Below are positions 30,998 to 40,380 of a stretch of 40,496 nt of DNA, piece after piece; positions within the stretch are counted from its first letter, which is position 1; each line of letters opens with the position of its first letter. The notes beneath the pieces are model-generated. The model was given only the letters and a program-made list of their open reading frames with translations. It was not told where the DNA came from and searched no databases. The translations under genes were made by a program, and so were the position numbers. The stretch is from Bacillota bacterium (GTDB lineage: Bacteria; Bacillota; Clostridia; Christensenellales; SZUA-584), in contig JAEYPO010000003.1 in assembly GCA_023410595.1 (NCBI GenBank), forward strand, positions 1-40,496. Reading direction: 5' to 3'.

Positions 30998-33046
30998 TTA
31001 TACCGCGGCGCCGGTGAACTGGCTGTTATAAAGATCAGCGTAGAACCCGTTCTTTGCCATCAGCGCCTTGTGGTTGCCCTGCTCTATTATCTCGCCGTTG
31101 TTCATAACAAGTATGGTAGACGCGTCTCGTATAGTGGAGAGCCTGTGCGCTATGACGAAGTTCGTCCTGCCTTTCATCAGCTCTATCATCGCGTTCTGTA
31201 TATACGCCTCGGTGCGCGTATCTACGCTGCTCGTGGCTTCGTCTAGTATCAGTATCGTGGGATCGGCGAGCAGCGCTCTCGCTATCGTCAGAAGCTGCTT
31301 CTGGCCCTGCGATATGTTGGACGCCTCTTCGTTGAGCACGGTATCGTAACCTTGCGGCAGTGTGCGTATGAAGTGGTCGGCGTGCGCCATTTTGGCAGCG
31401 CGTATTACCTCTTCGTCCGTAGCGCCTTCCCTGCCGTACCGTATATTTTCTTTGATAGTGCCGCCAAAAAGCCACGTATCCTGAAGCACCATGCCGAACT
31501 CGCGGCGTAAATCTTCCCTCGGTATGCTCGTGATATCGACGCCGTCCACCGTTATACTGCCGCTGTCCACATCGTAAAAGCGCATCAGCAGATTGACAAG
31601 CGTAGTCTTGCCCGCGCCGGTCGGCCCGACTATGGCGACGACGTCGCCGGGTTTTACGTCCAGATTCATGTCCTTGATTATCGTAACTTCCGGCTCGTAA
31701 CCGAACGACACGTTCTTGAAACTGACGGCGCCCTTGGGGTATTTAATTACGTTGTCGCGTTTGTCGGGCGTCATCTCTTCCTCGTCGAGCACCTCGAACA
31801 CGCGCTCGGCGCACGCTACCGTCGACTGCAATACGTTAGCTATCTGCGCAACCTGCTGAATTGGCTGCGTGAACTGGCGCGAATACACTATGAACGCCTG
31901 TACGTCGCCTATGGTTATATTGCCGTTTATCACCATTATGCCGCCTATGGCGCATACGAACACGTATGCGAGGTTGCTTAAGAAGTTGATGAGCGGCATC
32001 ATGAGCCCCGAGAGGAACTGTGCCTTCCAGCCGACGGTATACAGGCGCTCGTTTATATTCTCGAACGCTTCTATGCTGTCCTTCTCTTTGCCGAACGCCT
32101 TGACGACGGTATGAGCGCCGTACATTTCCTCGACATGGCCGTTTATATGGCCAAGCTCGCTCTGCTGCCCCTTGAAATACTTCTGCGACCTTTTAACAAT
32201 CATCTGGACAAATATGAAGCTTGCGGGCAGCACAACGAGCGATATAAGCGTCATTATCCACGATATCGAAAACATCATAACGACGATTCCTATAAGCATC
32301 GTTATCGACGTGATGACCTGCGTGATGCCCTGTGAGAGCGCTTGTGATATCGTGTCGATATCGTTAGTCACCCTTGTGAGTATCTCGCCGTGCGTATGTC
32401 GGTCGAAATACTTAAGTGGCAGCTTTGAGAGCTTTGTATCCACCTCTTTGCGCATGTCGTACACTATCTGCTGGGACGTCTTGGCCATTACGAACTGCAT
32501 GATAAAGCTTAAGAGCCCGCTCGCTACGTACAATATGAGCACCGTTATCAGTATGCCGAGTATCTTGCCGAAGTCTATGGCTAGCTTGCTTGCTTCGTTA
32601 AGCTTTTGCATCGTCGTCTGAAGCACGACCGCCTGATCAGGATCCGTCATATCCACGTTTTGCATAACAAGGCTCATAGCGTCCTGCTCGGATAGCTTTC
32701 CGCTGCCGAGCTGCGCTACGACGTCCTCGGGCAGTATCGTTTTTAAATCGGTCAGCGCCTCCGCCTTGGCCATAGTGGGACGGAACAGCTCGGTCGTCGC
32801 GTTGCCCAAAATCTTCGGGCCGAATATTGAAAGCACCGCGCTGCCCATTGCGATTATCACCACGAGCGTGAGCGCCGCTTTATGAGCTGCGAGGTAAGAC
32901 AGCAGCCGTTTGAAGCTTACCTTGAAATCCTTTGCCTTCTCCATGGGCATGCCGTGGCCCATAGACCCGCCGCCCGGGCCGCGTCCGCGCATGCGCCCGC
33001 GCCCTGAAGGCGTATTTGTTGTCTGTTTGTTATTATTCTCACTCAT
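30998..33046 (-). CDS. ABC exporter subunit B (ATP-binding/permease)
   Basis: Half-transporter of 682 residues. A Gly/Arg-rich tail (GRGRMRGRGPGGGSMGHG) precedes six transmembrane helices. An insertion of about 80 residues between TM1 and TM2 (FRPTMAKAEALTDLK to ASKLAIDFGK) would be extracellular. The ATPase domain has Walker A GPTGAGKTTL, Q-loop VLQDTWLFGG, the variant signature ISQGQKQ (LSGGQ), an intact Walker B with catalytic Glu (LILDEATSSVD) and H-loop His (VIAHRLSTI). It overlaps the partner's stop codon (ATGA), so the two are coupled and likely form a heterodimer. Substrate unknown; probably drug or lipid. Confidence 0.93.
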   Translation of the reverse strand: MSENNNKQTTNTPSGRGRMRGRGPGGGSMGHGMPMEKAKDFKVSFKRLLSYLAAHKAALTLVVIIAMGSAVLSIFGPKILGNATTELFRPTMAKAEALTDLKTILPEDVVAQLGSGKLSEQDAMSLVMQNVDMTDPDQAVVLQTTMQKLNEASKLAIDFGKILGILITVLILYVASGLLSFIMQFVMAKTSQQIVYDMRKEVDTKLSKLPLKYFDRHTHGEILTRVTNDIDTISQALSQGITQVITSITMLIGIVVMMFSISWIMTLISLVVLPASFIFVQMIVKRSQKYFKGQQSELGHINGHVEEMYGAHTVVKAFGKEKDSIEAFENINERLYTVGWKAQFLSGLMMPLINFLSNLAYVFVCAIGGIMVINGNITIGDVQAFIVYSRQFTQPIQQVAQIANVLQSTVACAERVFEVLDEEEMTPDKRDNVIKYPKGAVSFKNVSFGYEPEVTIIKDMNLDVKPGDVVAIVGPTGAGKTTLVNLLMRFYDVDSGSITVDGVDITSIPREDLRREFGMVLQDTWLFGGTIKENIRYGREGATDEEVIRAAKMAHADHFIRTLPQGYDTVLNEEASNISQGQKQLLTIARALLADPTILILDEATSSVDTRTEAYIQNAMIELMKGRTNFVIAHRLSTIRDASTILVMNNGEIIEQGNHKALMAKNGFYADLYNSQFTGAAV

Positions 33047-34770
33047 GCCAATTCCTCCAGCGAGAGCTGGGACGATACGATCTCTCTGTACGTATCGCAG
33101 CCAGCAAGCAGTTCTTTATGCTTTCCCTGCCCTACGACTTTTCCGTCGTCGAGCACGATGATGTTGTCAGCGTTCATCACGGTGCTTACCCTCTGGGCCA
33201 CTATAAACACCGTCGCTTGTTCTATCTCGCCTGACAGCGCCTTGCGGAGCTTTGCGTCCGTTTTGAAGTCGAGCGCCGAGAAGCTGTCGTCGAATATATA
33301 CACCTCCGGCTTCCTTACAAGCGCCCTCGCGATGGACAGCCGCTGCTTCTGGCCGCCCGAAAAGTTCGTGCCGTCCTGAGCGACGGGGGACTCTAAGCCC
33401 TCTTCGAGCTCGGAGACAAAATCGCCCGCCTGCGCTGTATCAATTGCGCGCTTTATCTCCTCGTCCGTGGCGTCGTCCTTTCCGTAACGGATGTTGCTCG
33501 CTATCGTTCCGCTCATAAGGCTTACCTTCTGGGGAACGAAGCCTATCCTGCCGCGCAGTGCTTCCTGCGGGTAATCCCGCACATTCACGCCGTCTAAGAA
33601 TACCTCGCCTTCGCTCGCGTCGTAAAATCGGGGTATGAGCTTTACGAGAGTGGATTTGCCTGAGCCCGTGCTGCCTATTATCGCCGTGACCTCGCCGGGC
33701 CGCGCGGTAAACGATATGCCCTCTATCGCGGGCTCCTTAGAGCCGTGATAATAAAAGCTTACGTTTTTGAACTCTACACAACCTTTGAGCGCGGTTGCGG
33801 GGACGACATCTGTTGTATCTACCACGGTGGGCTTGAGGCTGAATATCTCGTTTATACGCTCGGCGGACGCCTGAGCCCTTGGCAGCATTACGAACATCAT
33901 CGTCGCCATAATGAGCGCGAACATAGTCTGCATCACGTATTGCTGGAAGGCCATGAGGTCGCCTACCTGCGTTTCTCCGGTATCCACAAGATGGCCGCCG
34001 AACCATATGACGAGCACGGTGGCTATGTTGAGAACGAGCATAATGGCGGGGAACATGGCGCCCATCCAGCGGTGCACGGTTATAGAGGTATCCGTAAGGT
34101 CCTTGTTGGCCGCGCCAAAGCGCTCCTGCTCGTATTCCGTCTTGTTGAACGCGCGTATGACGCGTATGCCCGTTAAGCCCTCACGCAGTACGAGGTTGAC
34201 TCTGTCAATCTTTTTTTGCAGCGACTTGAAAAGCGGCATTACCTTAAGGGCTATGCCAAGTATAAGCGCCGACATAGCGACGATGATAACGACTATAAGC
34301 CAAGTAAGGTGTGCGTCGTTCTGCACCGCCATTATTATGCCGCCCGCCGCCGTTATGGGCGCCGCTATAAGCATAGAGAGTATCATTACCATGACGTTTT
34401 GTATCTGCGTAACGTCGTTTGTGGAGCGCGTTATGAGGGAGGCGGTGCCTATCCTGTCGAACTCGCTGAGCGAATAGCCTTCCACAGCAGCGAATATATC
34501 GCGGCGCAGGTCTTTAGCGAACCCTACGGACGTTCTGGCGGCAAAATACCTGCCCACTATCGTACAAACGGATACAATAAGAGTGTAGCCGAGCATCACG
34601 AGCCCGGTATTGATTATAAAGTCTATATCCTGCAGCACGACGCCCTTGTTGACTATGTCGGACATAAGGTTAGGCAAATAAAGCTGGCTTATGGCCTGCA
34701 CGGCGGTAAGCAGCACGATCGCGACCGTCTGCCACTTGTAAGGCTTTAAATACTTTAAGAGCTTAAGCAT
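33043..34770 (-). CDS. ABC exporter subunit A with a degenerate ATPase site
   Basis: Half-transporter of 575 residues with six membrane helices and one ATPase domain. Walker A is GSTGSGKSTL and the signature is NFSGGQKQRL. The catalytic Glu after Walker B is Asp (IFDDSFSALD) and the H-loop His is Gln (IVAQRVSTV). These are the classical changes of the non-catalytic partner in heterodimeric exporters such as BmrCD, LmrCD and TM287/288. The NBS made from its Walker A and the partner's ISQGQ signature should therefore be inactive. It follows the TetR gene by 42 bases. Confidence 0.93.
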   Translation of the reverse strand: MLKLLKYLKPYKWQTVAIVLLTAVQAISQLYLPNLMSDIVNKGVVLQDIDFIINTGLVMLGYTLIVSVCTIVGRYFAARTSVGFAKDLRRDIFAAVEGYSLSEFDRIGTASLITRSTNDVTQIQNVMVMILSMLIAAPITAAGGIIMAVQNDAHLTWLIVVIIVAMSALILGIALKVMPLFKSLQKKIDRVNLVLREGLTGIRVIRAFNKTEYEQERFGAANKDLTDTSITVHRWMGAMFPAIMLVLNIATVLVIWFGGHLVDTGETQVGDLMAFQQYVMQTMFALIMATMMFVMLPRAQASAERINEIFSLKPTVVDTTDVVPATALKGCVEFKNVSFYYHGSKEPAIEGISFTARPGEVTAIIGSTGSGKSTLVKLIPRFYDASEGEVFLDGVNVRDYPQEALRGRIGFVPQKVSLMSGTIASNIRYGKDDATDEEIKRAIDTAQAGDFVSELEEGLESPVAQDGTNFSGGQKQRLSIARALVRKPEVYIFDDSFSALDFKTDAKLRKALSGEIEQATVFIVAQRVSTVMNADNIIVLDDGKVVGQGKHKELLAGCDTYREIVSSQLSLEELA

Positions 34771-34812
34771 GTTTGTTCCCTTCCTGAAAATATTATATCT
34801 TTGCGCCGAGCC

Positions 34813-35373
34813 TTAGGGTTTCAGTATGCCTATGACCCTATCGAGCATCCACGCAAAGTATTCTTCGTCGATTGTGTGGCCTGAGATTATCTGTTTCATC
34901 AGGTATCCCACGATGTTTGAAATATAGAACATACCGGCCATTCTGGGGTCGGCGCTTATTTTGCCCAGATTATACATTTTATCGAAATACTCAATGAGCA
35001 GCTGCTGCGAGCTGTGCTCGTTTCTTTTGAACCTTAGCTCGTGCACTGAGTTCCTTACCTTGTCGCGCATTATCATACGCATTATAGGCGCGTTCTTATG
35101 GTATGTCTCCTTCATCTTATACGCTATCTGCGTAAGGTCGAGACGCAAGTCGTACGCCGCCTCGTTTTCAAGGTATTTGTCGATTTCGTAAGGATGTATG
35201 CAGCTGTGCAGCGTCTCCTCGAACAGTCTGCGCTTGTTTTCGAAGTGGCGGAACAGCGTTACTTCGCTCACCCCCGCAAGGTCTGCTATTTCTTTTGTTG
35301 TCGACGCCGCGAACCCCCGCCGCTCAAACAGGTCCTTCGCCGCCGCTATTATTCGTTCGTGCGTATTGCCCAT
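34813..35373 (-). CDS. TetR/AcrR family transcriptional regulator
   Basis: Repressor of 186 residues. The N-terminal DNA-binding domain (THERIIAAAKDLFERRGFAAST, then TKEIADLAGVSEVTLFRHFENK) is a typical TetR helix-turn-helix. The C-terminal ligand domain is helical and unremarkable. As first gene of the operon with the two ABC subunits, it most likely represses itself and the exporter and is relieved by the exported compound. The promoter lies at 35434-35462. Confidence 0.92.
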   Translation of the reverse strand: MGNTHERIIAAAKDLFERRGFAASTTKEIADLAGVSEVTLFRHFENKRRLFEETLHSCIHPYEIDKYLENEAAYDLRLDLTQIAYKMKETYHKNAPIMRMIMRDKVRNSVHELRFKRNEHSSQQLLIEYFDKMYNLGKISADPRMAGMFYISNIVGYLMKQIISGHTIDEEYFAWMLDRVIGILKP

Positions 35374-35433
35374 AACTTCTCCGTATAATAAAACTGCGGT
35401 GTGTATGCAAAGTAAAAATGCAAGTGCCTGCTT

Positions 35434-35462
35434 ACATTATATTAAGAGACTGTTTTTGTCAA
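35434..35462 (-). promoter_or_regulatory. Promoter of the TetR-ABC operon
   Basis: On the minus strand TTGACA (35462-35457) is followed by TAATGT (35439-35434) at 17 bases; TATAAT (35441-35436) overlaps at 15 bases. The following 40 bases carry TGCA repeats (TGCAAGTGC, ATGCAAAG), which may be part of a TetR operator; no perfect palindrome was seen. Confidence 0.45.
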
Positions 35463-35555
35463 TCTGTGTTAGCGCTTTATTCACATATTATTAATCTTTA
35501 CAACCGCACGTACGCGCCCATGGCGGTTGCGATTGCTTTGGGAAATAACTATAAT

Positions 35556-36560
35556 ATGCATATGAAAAAAGCAGCGGTTATTATTTTGACATTGTGGATA
35601 TTTTTATTTTCGGCGTGCTCAGGCGGCCCGGAGCAAAGCGAGAGCTACGCGCTCAATACCATATGCTCGCAGACCGTTTACGGCGGCAAAGCCCGGCAGG
35701 CTATAGAAGACGTGAGCGCCATGCTTATAGATATCACTAACACGATGTCTGTAAGCGAGGGCTCGGAGGTTTACGCGGTCAATGAGGCGGCGCCAAATAC
35801 CGTACAGGTATCGCAGCAGACCGCGGACGTGATAAGCGCTGCCCTTAAGATAGCCGGTGAGACGGACGGTGCTTTTGACCCGGCCATAGGGCCTGTTACA
35901 GCGCTGTGGGACATAACGGGCGACCCGCGCGTGCCGGAGCGGGCTGAGATTGAGGGCGTGCTTGAACTCACGGGCTATAAGGGCGTAGAGGTTGACGGCA
36001 CGAACGTTTCCCTGAAAAAAAGCGGCATGAGAATAGACCTGGGCGGCATAGCGAAGGGCTACGCGGCGGATAAAGCCGTGGAAATATATAAATCGTACGA
36101 CGTCAATAGCGCGCTTTTAGACCTCGGCGGCAACATATACGCATACGGCAAGAGGCCGGACGGCGGGGATTACAGGATAGGCATAAGGGATCCGCTGGGA
36201 GAGGCAGGCGAGACGGCGGCGGTGCTTTTGGTGAGCGATACGTCCGTCGTGACGTCGGGCGTATACGAGCGCTTCTTTGTAAGCGGCGGCGTCAGGTACC
36301 ATCATATATTCAACCCGAAAACGGGATACCCTGCGGATAATGGACTGGTATCCGTCACGGTAATATGCAAAAGCAGCACGCGGGCGGACGGGCTTTCTAC
36401 GGCGCTGTTCGTGATGGGGCTTAATGAGGGGCTAAAATTTGCGAGCGCGCAGTATGACATACAGGCAGTATTCATAACGGAGGACAGGGATATATACGTT
36501 ACGGAAGGACTTAAGGAAAGCGTTGAAATAACGAATGAAGCATATACTCTCAAAAGCTGA
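35556..36560 (+). CDS. apbE: FAD:protein FMN transferase ApbE
   Basis: Exported lipoprotein of 334 residues that links FMN covalently to Thr of partner redox proteins such as RnfG/NqrC. Signal peptide KKAAVIILTLWIFLFSAC has lipobox FSA-C. ApbE signatures: YALNTICSQTVYGG, the FAD/Mg region DGAFDPAIGPVTALW, IDLGGIAKGYAADKAV, LLDLGGNIYAYGK and YHHIFNPKTGYPA. The frame opens at 35418, but the signal peptide fixes the start at 35556 or 35562. The next gene overlaps its end. Together with NusG-II and Gx proteins this is a common Clostridial cluster. Confidence 0.93.
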   Translation: MHMKKAAVIILTLWIFLFSACSGGPEQSESYALNTICSQTVYGGKARQAIEDVSAMLIDITNTMSVSEGSEVYAVNEAAPNTVQVSQQTADVISAALKIAGETDGAFDPAIGPVTALWDITGDPRVPERAEIEGVLELTGYKGVEVDGTNVSLKKSGMRIDLGGIAKGYAADKAVEIYKSYDVNSALLDLGGNIYAYGKRPDGGDYRIGIRDPLGEAGETAAVLLVSDTSVVTSGVYERFFVSGGVRYHHIFNPKTGYPADNGLVSVTVICKSSTRADGLSTALFVMGLNEGLKFASAQYDIQAVFITEDRDIYVTEGLKESVEITNEAYTLKS

Positions 36561-36888
36561 CATAATACTTTTCGCAGTAATAGTGCTGACGGCCGTGGCG
36601 GGCATGCTGCTCATATCGGGCGGGAGCGGCGGGGAAACGGCCGTCATACGCGTAGACGGCAAAGCGGTCAGGCAGGTCGATTTAAGCGTCGACCAGTCGT
36701 TTTATATTGGAAGCGTACGCATTGAAGTTAAGGAAGGCGCGATAGCGTTCACCGAATCCAATTGCTCCGGCAGGGAATGCGTAAAATCGGGCTGGCTGCG
36801 AATGCCCGGCGCGAGTGCCGCGTGCCTGCCCAACAGAGTGTCCATAACGGTTAAGGGAGAAAGCGGGGTGGACGCCATTGCAGACTAA
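36535..36888 (+). CDS. NusG domain II-containing protein
   Basis: Protein of 117 residues with an N-terminal membrane helix (IILFAVIVLTAVAGMLLI) and an extracytoplasmic NusG domain II-like beta fold. The characteristic CSGRECVKSGWLRMPGASAACLPNRVSI region has three cysteines (NCSGREC, AAC). In Clostridia this family sits between apbE and a Gx transporter. It may assist flavinylated extracytoplasmic electron transfer (inference from context). The start ATG lies 26 bases inside apbE, so translation is coupled. Confidence 0.85.
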   Translation: MKHILSKADIILFAVIVLTAVAGMLLISGGSGGETAVIRVDGKAVRQVDLSVDQSFYIGSVRIEVKEGAIAFTESNCSGRECVKSGWLRMPGASAACLPNRVSITVKGESGVDAIAD

Positions 36889-37426
36889 ACACGCAAAACG
36901 CATAGCGCTGCTGGGCGCGCTGCTTGCATTATCGCTGGTGCTTTCGGTGGTGGAAAGCATGCTGGGAGCTTTGGTGCCGCTGCCCATACCCGGCGTGAAA
37001 CTCGGCCTTGCCAATATAATCTCGATGTTTTTGCTCTCGTATTTTTCGCTGGCGTCGGCGCTCGCCGTAGGCATAATAAGGACTCTGCTCGCGTCGTTTT
37101 TTACAGGCGGTTTCGGCATGTTTCTGTATTCCGCGCCGGGGGCTGTAGTGAGCATACTCGTTATGTACGCCGCGCTTAAGCTGATTAAGCCGCTTTCCAT
37201 TGTAGGAGTATCTATGGCGGGGGCGTGCGCGCATAACGTGATGCAGGTCGTCGTCGCTGTGCTGATGACGGGCGAAGCGAACCTCTTTTATTACGCTTTT
37301 ATACTGCTCCTCGTCGGGGCTGTTTCGGGAACTATAACGGGCATAGTCGCCCGTGCGGCGTTCGGCAGGTCGGCGAAGGCGCTGAATATAAGCCCGCCTG
37401 ATCGCCCCAGGCTTGTCGGGGCGTGA
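36878..37426 (+). CDS. Gx transporter family protein (heptaprenyl diphosphate synthase component I-like)
   Basis: Membrane protein of 182 residues with five or six helices. The N-terminal block RIALLGALLALSLVLSVVE and VPLPIPGVKLGLANIISMFLLSYF is typical of the family named hepT-component-I or Gx transporter, related to ECF-type S subunits. The start is TTG at 36878 with GGGGTGG upstream, overlapping the previous stop by 11 bases. Substrate unknown; quinone precursors or flavin have been considered for such clusters, but nothing in the sequence decides this. Confidence 0.87.
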   Translation: MQTKHAKRIALLGALLALSLVLSVVESMLGALVPLPIPGVKLGLANIISMFLLSYFSLASALAVGIIRTLLASFFTGGFGMFLYSAPGAVVSILVMYAALKLIKPLSIVGVSMAGACAHNVMQVVVAVLMTGEANLFYYAFILLLVGAVSGTITGIVARAAFGRSAKALNISPPDRPRLVGA

Positions 37427-37478
37427 ATACGCTTAAAACGAAGGCACAAAATATAAATATATGAAGGAGGTTGTTTAT

Positions 37479-38168
37479 ATGTATTGGCCGTACTATTTCG
37501 ACTGGACGATACTGCTTATATTACCCGGCATAATAATTGCCGCGTGGGCGCAGTCAAGGGTAAACAAGGCTTACAGGGTATATTCGAAGATACCGGCAGG
37601 AAGCGGCGTAACGGGCAGGGAAGCGGCCGCGCGCATACTTCAGCAAAACGGCATAACCGACGTCGGCGTCGAGGCCGCGCACGGGCTGCTTACCGACAAC
37701 TATAACCCGCGCAAGAAAACGCTCAATCTCTCGGAAGCTAACTATTCGGGCAGCAGCATAGCGGCGGTCGCGGTGGCGGCGCATGAATCGGGGCATGCGC
37801 TGCAGCACAAAACCGGCTTCTTTCCTTTGCAGATAAGGAGCGCCATTGCCCCCGTAGTCAGCATAGCGTCATACGCGCTGTGGCCCCTGCTGATATTCGG
37901 AGTACTCGCGGGGTTAGCGCAGCAGGCGATAAACCTCGCCGTATATATATTCTTGGGTATATTCGTATTTCAGCTTATAACGCTGCCCGTGGAATACAAC
38001 GCCTCAAGGCGCGCCCTTGCGGCGCTTGTGGACGGCGGCATGCTCAGCGAAGAGGAAATCTACGGCGCGAAAAGTATGCTGGGCGCCGCGGCCCTCACGT
38101 ACGTTGCGGCTACGCTGATAGCGCTGCTCAATGTGCTGCGCTTCATGGCGCTCTCGCGGCGGAGATAA
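37479..38168 (+). CDS. Zinc metallopeptidase, YugP family
   Basis: Membrane-associated peptidase of 229 residues. It has an N-terminal helix (DWTILLILPGIIIAAWAQ), the YugP core SGVTGREAAARILQQNGI...LTDNYNPRKKTLNLSE, the zinc motif HESGH within AAHESGHALQH, then three hydrophobic helices and the third-ligand region VEYNASRRAL. The open frame starts at 37461, but that ATG lies within the ribosome binding site; AAGGAGG (37463-37469) points to the ATG at 37479. Physiological substrate unknown. Confidence 0.92.
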   Translation: MYWPYYFDWTILLILPGIIIAAWAQSRVNKAYRVYSKIPAGSGVTGREAAARILQQNGITDVGVEAAHGLLTDNYNPRKKTLNLSEANYSGSSIAAVAVAAHESGHALQHKTGFFPLQIRSAIAPVVSIASYALWPLLIFGVLAGLAQQAINLAVYIFLGIFVFQLITLPVEYNASRRALAALVDGGMLSEEEIYGAKSMLGAAALTYVAATLIALLNVLRFMALSRRR

Positions 38169-38276
38169 AAATATTGCTTTATCGGCTTTAATAATGTAGA
38201 TTAATATGTGGATTGCTTTTGATTTATTATTACCCGAATGTTTCGTTTGGGGTTGAGTTTATAGGGAGGTAAATGA

Positions 38277-40259
38277 ATGAACAACACTGACAGGCTCTCA
38301 GTAAACACACTGAGGATACTATCCGCGGAAATGGTCCAAAAAGCGGACAGCGGACATCCGGGGCTGCCCTTGGGCGCGGCGCCCATGGCGTATACGCTGT
38401 GGTCAAGGCACCTAAAGCATAACCCCAAAAACCCATGCTGGCCGGACAGGGACAGGTTTGTGCTGTCGGCGGGACACGGCTCGGCGCTGCTTTATTCGCT
38501 GCTGCACATATTCGGATACGGCGCGACGATAGACGACCTTAAAGGCTTCCGGCAGATGGGCTCTAAAACGGCAGGCCACCCCGAATACTGGCATATACCC
38601 GGTATAGAGACAACGACGGGGCCTCTGGGTCAGGGCATAGCGAACGCTGTCGGCATGGCGATGGCGGAAGCGCATCTCGCCGCAATGTTCAACAAAGAAG
38701 GATATAACGTTGTCGACCATTATACGTACGCGCTCTCGGGCGACGGCTGCCTCATGGAGGGCGTTGCTTCCGAGGCGTGCTCGCTCGCGGGAACGCAGAA
38801 GCTCGGAAAGCTGATACTGCTTTATGACCGCAACAAGATAACAATTGAGGGCGGAACGGACTTCGCGTTTGACGAGGACGTAGCCAAGCGCTTTGAGGCA
38901 TACGGCTGGCAGGTATTAAACGTCGAGGACGGAAACGAGGATATAGGAGGAATATCGAAGGCCATAGAAGCCGCGAAGAAAGAGACTGCCAGACCTTCGA
39001 TAATAATAATAAAGACCGAGATAGGCTACGGCTGCCCGGCGGTTCAGGGCAAAGAGTCATGCCACGGAACGCCGCTTGGGGAAGCGAATATTGCGGAGCT
39101 CAAAAAGACGCTGGGCTGGGATTATGAAGGAAGCTTTGTGGTCCCCGACGAAGTGAAAGCCGCGGCTGACGAGAGGCAGAAAGCGTACGCTGACGCCGAG
39201 GCGAGATGGAACGCTATGTTCGCTGAGTACAGGAGCAAATATCCCGACATGGCGCAAATGTGGGACAAATGCTTCGGCGGAGCGGATGAGAGCGTGCTTG
39301 CCGACCCATCGCTCTATAAGTTCGACAAGGCTATGGCGACAAGAGCGTCCTCCGGCATCGTGTTAAACAGGCTCGCGGACAAGCTGCCGGGGCTTTTCGG
39401 AGGCAGCGCGGACTTAGGGCCGTCCAACAAATCGGTACTTAATGGCAAGGCTTATTTCTCTCCCGAATCAAGGGAAGGTATGAACATACACTTTGGCATA
39501 AGGGAATTCGCGATGGCGGCCATAGCGAACGGCATAGCGCTGCACGGCGGCCTTATACCGTATGTTGCAACGTTCTTCGTGTTCAATGACTACTTAAAGA
39601 ACGCGGTGAGGATGTCCGCATTGATGGGGCTGCCCGTGATATACGTGATGACGCACGACAGCATAGGCGTGGGCGAAGACGGGCCTACGCACCAGCCCAT
39701 TGAGCAGCTCGCGTGCATGAGGGCCACGCCGAATACGCACATGTGGCGTCCGGCCGACTCGAAGGAGACGGCGGCGGCTTATATCTCCGCGCTGAAAGCG
39801 AAAGCGCCCTCCGTTATAGCGCTGACAAGGCAGAACCTGCCGCTTTACGAGGAGACGGGAGAGGCCGCGCTTAAAGGCGCGTATGTGCTGAAAGACTTCG
39901 GAAGCAAACCTGCCGTCGCGCTCATAGGAACGGGCAGCGAGGTGGAGCTGTGCATGAAAGCGGCAGAAAAGCTCGCCGCCGAGGGAATAGCCGCGCGCGT
40001 CGTATCTATGCCGTGCATGGACGTGTTTGAAGAGCAGAGCGAAAGCTACCGCCAGAGTGTGCTGCCCGATACGCTGGACAGAAGAGTCGTAGTGGAAGCG
40101 GGTTCGTCTTTCGGATGGGCGAAGTACGCGCGCGACAAGGGCGAGATAATCGCGATGGAGAGCTTCGGCGCGTCCGCGCCCGCAGAGCTGCTGTTTGAGA
40201 AATACGGCTTTACGGTGGACAACGTAATAGCTAAGGCAAAGGCGACGCTGAAAAAATAA
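38277..40259 (+). CDS. tkt: Transketolase
   Basis: ThDP-dependent enzyme of 660 residues transferring two-carbon units in the pentose phosphate pathway; cytosolic homodimer. The N-terminal pyrophosphate domain has HGSALLYSLLHIFGY, GPLGQGIANAVGMA and the ThDP motif GDGCLMEGVASEA...LLYDRNKITI. The middle domain has FGGSADLGPSNKS, NIHFGIREFAMAAIANG (the proton-accepting Glu) and THDSIGVGEDGPTHQPIEQL. The C-terminal domain carries ALIGTGSEVELC. The RBS GGGAGGTAAATGA fixes the ATG at 38277. It is followed by a strong terminator and preceded by a 100-base gap; monocistronic. Confidence 0.96.
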   Translation: MNNTDRLSVNTLRILSAEMVQKADSGHPGLPLGAAPMAYTLWSRHLKHNPKNPCWPDRDRFVLSAGHGSALLYSLLHIFGYGATIDDLKGFRQMGSKTAGHPEYWHIPGIETTTGPLGQGIANAVGMAMAEAHLAAMFNKEGYNVVDHYTYALSGDGCLMEGVASEACSLAGTQKLGKLILLYDRNKITIEGGTDFAFDEDVAKRFEAYGWQVLNVEDGNEDIGGISKAIEAAKKETARPSIIIIKTEIGYGCPAVQGKESCHGTPLGEANIAELKKTLGWDYEGSFVVPDEVKAAADERQKAYADAEARWNAMFAEYRSKYPDMAQMWDKCFGGADESVLADPSLYKFDKAMATRASSGIVLNRLADKLPGLFGGSADLGPSNKSVLNGKAYFSPESREGMNIHFGIREFAMAAIANGIALHGGLIPYVATFFVFNDYLKNAVRMSALMGLPVIYVMTHDSIGVGEDGPTHQPIEQLACMRATPNTHMWRPADSKETAAAYISALKAKAPSVIALTRQNLPLYEETGEAALKGAYVLKDFGSKPAVALIGTGSEVELCMKAAEKLAAEGIAARVVSMPCMDVFEEQSESYRQSVLPDTLDRRVVVEAGSSFGWAKYARDKGEIIAMESFGASAPAELLFEKYGFTVDNVIAKAKATLKK

Positions 40260-40271
40260 CATTAAATAACG

Positions 40272-40300
40272 AAAGAGGCTTTGAGAAAAGCCTCTTTTTT
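40272..40300 (+). terminator. Terminator after transketolase
   Basis: AAAGAGGCTTT pairs with AAAGCCTCTTT around GAGA and continues into a T tract. Confidence 0.85.
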
Positions 40301-40310
40301 GTTTCGGTGT

Positions 40311-40337
40311 CCCGACAAGTCATGAGACATAATAGGG
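40311..40337 (+). repeat. RTGA-loop structured repeat, copy 3 (diverged)
   Basis: GTCCCGACAAGTC, ATGA and GACAT...AGGGTGGTGAGCG follow the order of copies 1 and 2 (CCC, AAGTC, RTGA, GAC, GGG, TGG). Only the inner GTC/GAC and outer CCC/GGG stems pair; the middle is unpaired. An alternative stem joins GGTGG (40336-40340) to CCACC (40367-40371). It lies between the transketolase terminator and the IS30 element. Confidence 0.4.
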
Positions 40338-40380
40338 TGGTGAGCGTACCCTTCCGGCGCTGCGCGCCACCTTAGAGTAT

